From Methylotenera_A aquatica (GTDB taxonomy: Bacteria > Pseudomonadota > Gammaproteobacteria > Burkholderiales > Methylophilaceae), in NCBI GenBank assembly GCA_965601485.1, contig OZ271846.1, forward strand, positions 930,001 to 994,000: DNA of 64,000 nucleotides, read 5' to 3'. The translations under genes were made by a program, and so were the position numbers. Every line of letters begins with the position of its first letter. Positions within the stretch are counted from its first letter, which is position 1. Under the pieces are notes generated by a model, which saw only the letters and a program-made list of their open reading frames with translations, was not told where the DNA came from and ran no database searches. Positions 25,712 through 32,737 of the stretch are shown piece after piece.

Positions 25712-26005
25712 ATGGCATACGGTATTATTCACTTTTACCCAGGTGGCACCAAGGCTCAATACAATGCCTAAATTGTAGTAGTGCAACCTCATGGTGGTGC
25801 AAGCCTTCCTGAGGGTCAGCTTTATCATGCAGCTGGCCCATCTCCTGGCGGTTGGTCTATTATTGCAATACACGATTCAAAACAAACTTGGCAAAATTTT
25901 TTAGATGGTGTTTTGTTGCTTACCATTCGTTCGCAAATTAAAGGCGGTTTTCATGTAGAGCCACAAGCCAGCTATTTTGAATTTGATCACTTGCAAGATC
26001 GTTGA
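25712..26005 (+). pseudogene. Small conserved protein gene interrupted by one in-frame stop
   Basis: With an AGAGGAG ribosome site and ATG, the frame reads MAYGIIHFYPGGTKAQYNA, then TAA at 25769-25771, and continues in the same frame without further stops to 26005 (QPHGGASLPEGQLYHAAGPS ... FEFDHLQDR). The two parts form one coherent protein of about 97 residues, of a small conserved hypothetical family I cannot name with certainty. A single substitution (for example AAA or CAA to TAA) explains the break. Downstream translation from the GTG at 25781 is possible but would lack the first strand. Confidence 0.75.
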
Positions 26006-26138
26006 GGTGTAATTCATTTTAGAATGGCGTAAGACTATTTTAATCCAACCAAACTTAACTTAACTGAGTGAGCTAAGTTTGGTTTTTTATCTGCGAAATA
26101 ATTATCAATGTCAGCTATTCTATGTGTCTTTATCTATC

Positions 26139-26507
26139 ATGAAATTCATTAAATCGTTTGCCCTCATTTGTTTGCAATTTTCAGTGATAAGTTCGGCTAT
26201 TGCCCAGCAGGTTAGATTGGACGGACTCGACTTAAGTACGCAAGCCTTAAACAAAGAGTGTTTATATTCTTATCAAACTAACAATCACAGTAGTTTTAAT
26301 CGAGGATTATGCTTAGGGATTATTTTAGGGGTTGAAGATAATGCCAGTTACGATAAAAAGATATGTATCCCGTCAAATGTAACGATTGAAGAAAGATTAA
26401 AAGCAATTAATAGCTTTGTTAGAAATAATCCATCTAAACGTCATGCATCTTTTGCATCAAATGTTTACGATGCACTTTTCAAAGAGTGGCCTTGTGCATT
26501 TAAATGA
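26139..26507 (+). CDS. Rap1a/Tai-like secreted protein (T6SS immunity family)
   Basis: 122 residues from an ATG that starts a clear signal peptide (MKFIKSFALICLQFSVISSA-IA). The mature part has the Rap1a/Tai pattern: GLCLGIILGV, a Cys in KKICIPSNVTIEERLKAI, and the final RHASFASNVYDALFKEWPC. In Serratia and relatives such proteins are periplasmic immunity proteins against type VI amidase effectors. No effector or T6SS gene is in the window, so it may be an orphan defence gene or a divergent family member. An in-frame start 60 bases upstream is rejected because the signal peptide would no longer be N-terminal. Confidence 0.7.
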   Translation: MKFIKSFALICLQFSVISSAIAQQVRLDGLDLSTQALNKECLYSYQTNNHSSFNRGLCLGIILGVEDNASYDKKICIPSNVTIEERLKAINSFVRNNPSKRHASFASNVYDALFKEWPCAFK

Positions 26508-26603
26508 AAATGAGAGGTAATAAAATGTGGATGAATCTTAATCTAAAAAACTGTTGCTACTTAAATGCGGCAGGCTGCAAAAATGTTGACCCGCATTTGA
26601 GTT

Positions 26604-26697
26604 GTTTTGAAGAAACTGTAAATGCTTACCTGTAGTTTTATACTGGAGAGTATGCGTGACCACGTTGGTAAGAACAGAATGATAGTTTCTTCAAAAC
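26604..26697. repeat. Nested inverted-repeat element (branched fold)
   Basis: A perfect 14-bp outer pair (GTTTTGAAGAAACT at 26604-26617 with AGTTTCTTCAAAAC at 26684-26697) encloses a 6-bp pair (CTTACC 26625-26630 with GGTAAG 26667-26672). That in turn encloses a small hairpin ATACT-GGAG-AGTAT (26640-26653) and a CGTG/CACG pair. Single-stranded it would fold into a branched structure. It lies in the gap before the cysteine-rich gene. Confidence 0.6.
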
Positions 26698-26744
26698 GAC
26701 AATCATCAATAACCTAATTAATTCAATCTTTCGGGAGAAACTAA

Positions 26745-27173
26745 ATGCGTAAAACAGTATTCATTTTAGCAATTTTTTTAACCTTAATTGGAAATGCCAT
26801 TACAAGTGTGGCGCAAGAAAAAATTGCAGCAGTGGACGCTCGCTATATTTGGATGCCAGGAAAATTAATTCCTAACGAATTTGCACTGCCAGATGGCACG
26901 TGGTCAAATACTTCTATTCTAGAGTGCATCAGTAAATGTTCAGCCAATCAGTCATGTTCAGGCTTTAGCATACAAAAGGTTTATGGAGAAGCTTTGCAGT
27001 CTGGGTGCAAGGATGAAATATGCGAACAAAAAACTGAGTGCCATGCTAAGGGCACCCGCCAATCGAGCGAATTTTGGCTACCAAATGATACGCAGATTCG
27101 AGTCCCAAACGTTAATCCTAACAGTAATGATTGGATTGAGGGCTGGGGAACACTGTTGAAAAATAATCCTTAA
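26745..27173 (+). CDS. Secreted cysteine-rich protein, unknown function
   Basis: 142 residues with an N-terminal signal peptide (about 1-23, ending SVAQ) and six Cys in the mature part. The region CISKCSANQSCSGFSI resembles the Cys-rich core of PAN/apple-type modules, but the match is too short to name the domain. A good ribosome site (GGGAGAAA) precedes the ATG. It probably acts outside the cytoplasm, stabilised by disulfides. No partner is evident; the nested inverted repeat lies 47 bases upstream. Confidence 0.65.
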   Translation: MRKTVFILAIFLTLIGNAITSVAQEKIAAVDARYIWMPGKLIPNEFALPDGTWSNTSILECISKCSANQSCSGFSIQKVYGEALQSGCKDEICEQKTECHAKGTRQSSEFWLPNDTQIRVPNVNPNSNDWIEGWGTLLKNNP

Positions 27174-27282
27174 ACCAGAAAAGCAAAAATAAAACTGTGG
27201 ATTCTATTATAAAGTTATAAATAATTTAAACTATCTTGAATATTAAAACTTCAATGTCGTTAAAGCTCTTAGGAATAAAAGC

Positions 27283-27738
27283 ATGCCTAGACCACTAGTC
27301 GTTCCGGAAAGTAAACGTAATAAGCCACTGGATGTAGGTGGCTTTTCAATTACTGTTCTCGCATCAGAAGCTGATACTGGCGACTATGAAATATTCCACT
27401 TAGCAGGACCTGAGGGCAAGGGTCCAGGACCTCACTTTCATCCATGGGACGAATCTTTTTTTGTCATTCGTGGTGAGTTACACTGTGGTATAGATGATAT
27501 AGAAACTGTCGCATTACCTGGTACTTTAGTTCATGTTCCAGCTGGATCCACGCACTGGTTCCGCTTTGGCAAAGGCGGTGCTACATTAATTGCCGTTACT
27601 TCACGTGGGAACGCCTCAAAGATGTTTGTGGATTTTGCTCAAGGTATTTCATGGGACAGCCTGGACCGAGAAAAACTTATTGAACTGGCCGCAAAACACG
27701 GGCAAACAATTTTAGAACCAAAAACGCAAGGTTCGTAA
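27283..27738 (+). CDS. Cupin-domain protein
   Basis: 151 residues forming one cupin barrel. Motif 1 is seen as GPHFHPWDESFFVIRGEL (two His, Glu) and motif 2 as PAGSTHWFRFG (His), so the metal-binding set is complete. Such stand-alone cupins may be dioxygenases, isomerases or ligand-binding proteins; nothing here decides. It stands alone between the cysteine-rich gene and an acetyltransferase gene, all in the accessory region. Confidence 0.85.
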   Translation: MPRPLVVPESKRNKPLDVGGFSITVLASEADTGDYEIFHLAGPEGKGPGPHFHPWDESFFVIRGELHCGIDDIETVALPGTLVHVPAGSTHWFRFGKGGATLIAVTSRGNASKMFVDFAQGISWDSLDREKLIELAAKHGQTILEPKTQGS

Positions 27739-27862
27739 GTGTAAGCTTTATGCATCAGTTACCTTGTAATAAATAAAGCAGATAGTATGAATCTATTTTT
27801 GGATTAAAATTGCTTTGGATTTGAATTGACTAAAATTTAATCATTAGGTTAAACATACAACA

Positions 27863-28723
27863 ATGAAAGACTTCACCATTCGCACAATGACCCTGTTCGA
27901 ATTCGACCTAGCGCTAGACTGGGCAGCGTCTGAAGGATGGAACCCTGGTTTATTTGACGCAGTGCCTTTCCGTAGCGTTGACCCAGATGGAATGTTAGTT
28001 GGCTTGTTGGACAATGAACCTGTAGCGGTGATATCGGCTCTCAGGTATGACGATTTATTTGGCTTCATTGGTTTCTATATTGTTCGACCAGATTGTCGTG
28101 GACAAGGTTACGGGTGGAGAATCTGGGAGGCAGGAATGGCTCGCTTAGGTTCTCGCACAATCGGGCTTGATGGTGTGCTGGCACAGCAGGAAAACTACAG
28201 CCGCAGCGGCTTTGTACTAGCACACCGCAACATTCGCTATCAGGGTCGTGGTGGGGCAGCCGCCAAGCCCAAAAACTTGCAAGGGGATTGCCGACTGGTA
28301 TCGCTACTGGAGCTACCCTTCGATACACTTGCGACCTACGACCAAAGCTTCTTTCCGGCCAGTCGGTGCGATTTCTTGCAGTCTTGGATCAGCCAGCCGA
28401 AAACGGTTGCTCTTGGCCTTATAGACTCAGAAAGTTTGCTTGGTTACGGTGTGCGGCGCAGTTGCCGCAGTGGCCACAAGATTGGTCCTCTGTTTGCCGA
28501 CAGTCCAGTACTTGCTGCAACGCTACTCGACGCGCTATGTGTGGGTATCGAAAGCGAGGCGCCACTTTTCCTAGACGTGCCAGAGTGCAATCGCGCCGCC
28601 GTTGAGCTGGCCGAAGCATGTGGCATGCGCCGAGTGTTCGAGACTGCCCGCATGTACACCGGCATTGCGCCGGATCTGGCGCTGGCCCGGAGTTACGGCA
28701 TTACCAGTTTCGAGCTAGGCTGA
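27863..28723 (+). CDS. GNAT-family acetyltransferase, two-domain
   Basis: 286 residues. The N-terminal GNAT domain (about 1-130) carries the acetyl-CoA pyrophosphate-binding motif CRGQGYGWRIW and FYIVRPDCRG. The C-terminal half (about 140-286) reads as a second, degenerate acetyltransferase-like domain, as in two-domain N-acetyltransferases. Substrate unknown. From about 28070 to the stop codon the sequence is clearly richer in G and C than its neighbours, which suggests a recent import. Confidence 0.85.
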   Translation: MKDFTIRTMTLFEFDLALDWAASEGWNPGLFDAVPFRSVDPDGMLVGLLDNEPVAVISALRYDDLFGFIGFYIVRPDCRGQGYGWRIWEAGMARLGSRTIGLDGVLAQQENYSRSGFVLAHRNIRYQGRGGAAAKPKNLQGDCRLVSLLELPFDTLATYDQSFFPASRCDFLQSWISQPKTVALGLIDSESLLGYGVRRSCRSGHKIGPLFADSPVLAATLLDALCVGIESEAPLFLDVPECNRAAVELAEACGMRRVFETARMYTGIAPDLALARSYGITSFELG

Positions 28724-28975
28724 ATCCAAAATAATGCTGTTCTGGCGTGTAGTTCCTTGTATACGCTTAATAAACTTCCAAATTACTTACCACGTTTGCC
28801 TGAGTTTTATCTAATCTATCGTATGTGTTTCGAATATCAATTATGGGCCGGTAGCAACTAAACTCAATGTTTGTTTATGGTCGAAATCACCGAAATTCAA
28901 AGGCTACTTTAGCGCACTTATTATTTTGATTGGAGCTTATTAAATTGCTAACAATCACCTATCCTATAATGTAGC

Positions 28976-30181
28976 TTACAGATTATGAAGTGTTAATGAT
29001 TTGTTTTTTTTGAATACGATGCTAGCAATGTGATTGATTTTTTTTAACCAAAAATTATCCATACAAATGAGTGGTAACGAAATAATAATTGAAGATGACA
29101 GCGTAATTAAAAAGGTAGTGATAAAAATTAGTTCATCTGTATATCCATAGCGATGCATAGTAATGAAGCTGAAGCTGGATATAGAACAAATGACTAAGGT
29201 ATGAACCAAATATAGAGGGAAGCTTAATTTTCCTAAAAAGGAAAAAAACTCCCCATTGATCTTATTAAATATAAGGTCGTTTGTCATGATTGAAAGAATG
29301 ATTAACACTGAAGCTATTGTATTGATGATGATACGAATATTATCGGCAATCAGAGTTGGGTATTGTATGAGCCCAACCCAAGCGAAGTCTTTTTCAGGTA
29401 TTAAGTAACTGAGAAGGTATACTCCAATAATCATCAGTGATAGGGCAAAGTGGAGTCTTATTTTGGTTTTATACTTAGCAACGATGGCTGATAAAAATAT
29501 ACCTGCAATAAAAGGAACAAGATAAGGGTTAATGCTTAGTGCCCAAATTAAAAAAATAATTGATGCGGTAATGAGATAGTTAAATGAAAGTATTTGTGAA
29601 ATAAATGCTGCAATAAGAAAAACGGCAATACTTCCTATAAATTCAAGTTTCATTGTCCATAAGTTTGTGTTGTAGGTGGAATTTCCAGTAAAAAAAGTTG
29701 TTAGTCCTTGCGTAAAAGCATCCAGAAGGCTTGGTTCAAATCTAGTCGCCCATCCATCGGCACAATATGGGGTTGGGCATCCAAAATTGAATAGCCAGGT
29801 ACTGTTGCTAATTACAGATGCCGGTTCGTAATAATAAAATCCTAACTGAAAAATCAAATAACTTGATAGAGATGTGATGAGCACTAATCCCGCTAGGCGC
29901 GGCCATCTTTTAAAAAAAGCTTTCAATAAATGACTCTTATCTCCAGAATTGAAATATGACCAGCATAAAACGAAGCCAGATAATGTGAAAAAGAATGTGA
30001 CTGAAGACGTGCCATTAAATAGAAAGAAATACCACTCCCCAACAAAGCTCCTGGTGTTCCTGGCTTGAGGTAATAAACCGGATATATAAGGTGCGAAACC
30101 TAAAAGGACATGGTGAACCAGCACGATGATTGCCGCCAATCCACGCATGGCCTCCAATGGAATAAGCCTTTGATGATTCAT
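28976..30181 (-). CDS. Acyltransferase 3 family membrane protein (OafA/YrhL type)
   Basis: 401 residues with about ten membrane segments. The N-terminus LIPLEAMRGLAAIIVLVHH carries the His of the acyltransferase-3 family (R-x10-H), followed by FFFTLSGFVLCWSYF. These proteins O-acylate polysaccharides, LPS or peptidoglycan at the membrane. It lacks a C-terminal SGNH domain. Its 5' end lies right beside the decayed sensor-like copy on the same strand, so it may have displaced the 3' part of that gene. Confidence 0.88.
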   Translation of the reverse strand: MNHQRLIPLEAMRGLAAIIVLVHHVLLGFAPYISGLLPQARNTRSFVGEWYFFLFNGTSSVTFFFTLSGFVLCWSYFNSGDKSHLLKAFFKRWPRLAGLVLITSLSSYLIFQLGFYYYEPASVISNSTWLFNFGCPTPYCADGWATRFEPSLLDAFTQGLTTFFTGNSTYNTNLWTMKLEFIGSIAVFLIAAFISQILSFNYLITASIIFLIWALSINPYLVPFIAGIFLSAIVAKYKTKIRLHFALSLMIIGVYLLSYLIPEKDFAWVGLIQYPTLIADNIRIIINTIASVLIILSIMTNDLIFNKINGEFFSFLGKLSFPLYLVHTLVICSISSFSFITMHRYGYTDELIFITTFLITLSSSIIISLPLICMDNFWLKKINHIASIVFKKNKSLTLHNL

Positions 30182-30249
30182 ATTTTACAGAATGTGAAGT
30201 ATAAGTTGGTGAATCTTGCACTTTTAGAAATTAAATCATTAAAGCCAAA

Positions 30250-30537
30250 TTTACTCGTACTCAGATTTTGCAAAGTATTTGGTTTTATCCACGCTGTCTT
30301 CCCTCTTAGTAAAATATTTTTCCATTTCCGCACTCGGGTTTTGAAGTCAACATTTGCTAATAGCATCTCTTGTTCCAGTAACTAAAAAGTGATATTTTTT
30401 TGGCTGCCTAGACATAGGCAAGGTGCATTGACCAGATGGTGTTGAGCGAGATAATCCCAATGAAAATGAGCAGGCTTATCCAGGCCCATGTAAAAGAAAT
30501 AATTTTTTCGAAAGTTTGCGCGGTTAGTCCTAGACAT
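30250..30537 (-). pseudogene. Decayed 5' copy of the helical sensor gene
   Basis: Read on the minus strand from an ATG at 30537, the pieces match the intact sensor at 20659, but in three frames. A start MSRTNRANFRK leads into an A-tract two bases shorter than in the intact gene. Then IISFTWAWISLLIFIGIIS (intact: IISFAWTWIGMLIFIGIMS) runs to an in-frame TAG after LAYV. MLLANVDFKTRVRKWKNILLRGK-like sequence then continues in a new frame, and after another shift KYFAKSEYE. Homology fades near 30250 and the second half is absent. Frameshifts plus a stop make it a pseudogene. Confidence 0.8.
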
Positions 30538-30674
30538 GATTTTTAGAAATTAATGACCAATAAGTAAAAATGTAAGATAATTTGAGGATATTAACTTAAT
30601 TGCATCAGTAATCTTTATTTAAAAATAATAAATATATATGACATCTCTCGCTTACTCTAGATTACTTAATTAAA

Positions 30675-31565
30675 ATGATTTCCCCGCCAACTAATCCTAC
30701 CAGTAAAGAGCAAGGCCTTAGAGTCGCGGCTTTGATCTGCCTTATTGATCTGTTATTAACGGGAGGCGCGGCCTTTTTTTCAAATTCACTGACAATTCTG
30801 AGTGATTTTTTTAAAGAAGGAGCAGATTTTGTTTCAGTACTAGCCGCCTTAATTACAGTTCGCCTTGTAAATCGTAATCCGAATGAAAGATTTGCATATG
30901 GCATTGGAAAACTTGAGAACCTTGTAAGCATCGGCATTGGCTTATTAATGTTGGCAAGTGCAATGTTTATTCTATTTCAAGCTATAGGGCACTTTCAACA
31001 TCCAGAAAAAGCACATGGGACGCTTCCAGGAATTATTATTTTTTCTTGTTCGTCTTTTTTTGGTTTTAAGATGTGGTTCCATAATCGTGATCTGTTGAAG
31101 ATTCAAAGTTCAGCTATTTTGGCATCGCAATCAAGGCTTTGGTTTTCTAAAGCTTGGTTTGATTTGATGATGGCTTCGGTACTGATATTGGCTATCGTGT
31201 TTGGCCGTTATCATTGGAGCCTCTATCTAGATCCATTAGCTTCCTTAGTTGGCGTTTGTTTCCTTTTGCATGGAGCTTGGGAGGTCAGCACTTCATCTGT
31301 ACATGAGTTACTGGATGCTTCATTGGAAGAAGCATCTCAGTTGATTATTATGAGAAAACTAGTGGATCATTTTAATGATTACGAGAGTGTGCATAAAATT
31401 CGGACCAGGCGATCTGGCAGTGATATTTATATTGAGGTTTTTTTAGGATTTGATTCTGAACTGAAGATGGGTGAAATTCAGAGAAGAATTGATCGCCTGT
31501 CACTAACGATTCAAGATGCATTTATGGGCGCTGAGGTAAACATTATTGCATCGTCCCAATCCTGA
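30675..31565 (+). CDS. Cation diffusion facilitator-like transporter
   Basis: 296 residues: about five to six membrane helices in the first 205 residues, then a soluble tail (VHKIRTRRSGSDIYIEVFLG) typical of the CDF dimerisation domain. CDF proteins exchange divalent metals such as Zn, Fe or Mn for protons. The usual metal ligands are altered: helix 2 reads LSDFFKEGADF (Asp-x3-Glu rather than Asp-x3-Asp) and helix 5 reads SKAWFDLMMAS, with Lys where the family has His or Asp. The transported ion therefore cannot be guessed. Confidence 0.8.
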   Translation: MISPPTNPTSKEQGLRVAALICLIDLLLTGGAAFFSNSLTILSDFFKEGADFVSVLAALITVRLVNRNPNERFAYGIGKLENLVSIGIGLLMLASAMFILFQAIGHFQHPEKAHGTLPGIIIFSCSSFFGFKMWFHNRDLLKIQSSAILASQSRLWFSKAWFDLMMASVLILAIVFGRYHWSLYLDPLASLVGVCFLLHGAWEVSTSSVHELLDASLEEASQLIIMRKLVDHFNDYESVHKIRTRRSGSDIYIEVFLGFDSELKMGEIQRRIDRLSLTIQDAFMGAEVNIIASSQS

Positions 31566-31648
31566 TATTGCTTAATTTAGCATTCCAAATTAATTTTTAA
31601 TATCAGTTTCCAAGAGCAACTTTTTTGTTGTTAATGACAAGTCATGCA

Positions 31649-32737
31649 TTATTTTTTGATACTGATGGTAAAAGTATTCTTATTATTTTCCCAAGCGTAA
31701 TGAATCTTAGATGAAAAATTCTTGATTAGATTGAGTCCAATGTCATCTGGTAGTTTTTCACTCTCTAGTGGATTGAATTTATCTCCGTCACTTTCTGAAA
31801 TCAATTCTAAGGCTTCATTTTTTTCAGAGTAAGCGATGGTAAGTTGAATGGCTAAATCATTTAAAAAAGGCTTATAAATGATCAGCAGTTCTTCAATGAG
31901 TAATAGTAAGTGATCTCTTAATTTTTTGGTTAAGAACTGCTTCTCGCAGAATGATTCAACTTCAGCATTAATCCCGTACAGATCAAAGTCTTGGGAGTTG
32001 ATGTTGAAAATTAAATTCCTTATTCGATTAACGAACGCCTTAGTTCGTTCTTTTTGTGGAGTATCAAAAATCTGTTCTGGCGAACCTTCCTCATAGATGA
32101 GGCCTTGATCCATATAAAATACGCGGTTTGAAACATCACGAGCAAAAGCCATTTCATGGGTCACAATCACCATTGTCATACCTTCTTTGGCTAATCGGCG
32201 AATCACAGATAATACTTCGCTGACCATAGTAGGGTCTAGTGCAGAAGTTGGTTCGTCGAACAGAATGATTTCTGGCTCCATTGCGAGGCATCTAGCAATT
32301 GCAATCCTTTGCTTCTGGCCGCCAGAAAGTTCGTCTGGGTAGTTATGCGCTTTTTCAGCTAGACCCACTAGCCTCAGTAAATCCATCGATTTTTTTTCGG
32401 CATCTTCTGCAGAGAGTCCTTTTAGCTTTATTGGTGCTAAGGTTAGATTTTGTAGGACAGACAAATGAGAAAATAAATTAAATGATTGAAAGACCATATT
32501 CATTTTCTGACGTATCTTAGCCACGTCCGTTTTTTTATTTAAGACGTTTTCTTCATTAATGCTAATCGAGCCAGCGCTAGGCTGGTCAAGCAGATTAAGA
32601 CATCTTAAGAAGGTGCTTTTTCCTGTTCCTGAGGGGCCGATAATAGAAACTACTTCACCTTTTTTAATTTCAGTGCTGATGTCTTTTAATACGACTAAGT
32701 CGCCGTATTTTTTCGATAGGTTTTCAACTTTTATCAT
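31649..32737 (-). CDS. Amino-acid ABC transporter ATPase fused to an RsbW-like HATPase domain
   Basis: 362 residues in two parts. Residues 1 to about 240 are a complete GlnQ-type ABC ATPase: Walker A GPSGTGKST, Q-loop, signature LSGGQKQRIAIAR, Walker B IILFDEPTSALD, H-loop VTHEMAF. Residues about 245-362 read like a small GHKL ATPase of the RsbW type: LLLIEELLIIYKPF at the N-box, SDGDKFNPLESE at G1 and DIGLNLIKNFSSKIHYAWE at the end. The N-box Asn is replaced, so kinase activity is doubtful. The ATG overlaps the permease stop (ATGA), so both are made together. The fusion suggests STAS-dependent control of the transporter (inference). Confidence 0.85.
   Translation of the reverse strand: MIKVENLSKKYGDLVVLKDISTEIKKGEVVSIIGPSGTGKSTFLRCLNLLDQPSAGSISINEENVLNKKTDVAKIRQKMNMVFQSFNLFSHLSVLQNLTLAPIKLKGLSAEDAEKKSMDLLRLVGLAEKAHNYPDELSGGQKQRIAIARCLAMEPEIILFDEPTSALDPTMVSEVLSVIRRLAKEGMTMVIVTHEMAFARDVSNRVFYMDQGLIYEEGSPEQIFDTPQKERTKAFVNRIRNLIFNINSQDFDLYGINAEVESFCEKQFLTKKLRDHLLLLIEELLIIYKPFLNDLAIQLTIAYSEKNEALELISESDGDKFNPLESEKLPDDIGLNLIKNFSSKIHYAWENNKNTFTISIKK

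Noticed and set aside
26504..26635. 43-codon frame overlapping the stop of the Rap1a-like gene
   Set aside because: Ends inside the nested inverted repeat and has no recognisable features; overlap with the stop is probably chance.
30110..30385. Plus-strand open frame over the sensor pseudogene
   Set aside because: It is antisense to the decayed copy and the acyltransferase start; the minus strand holds the real homology.
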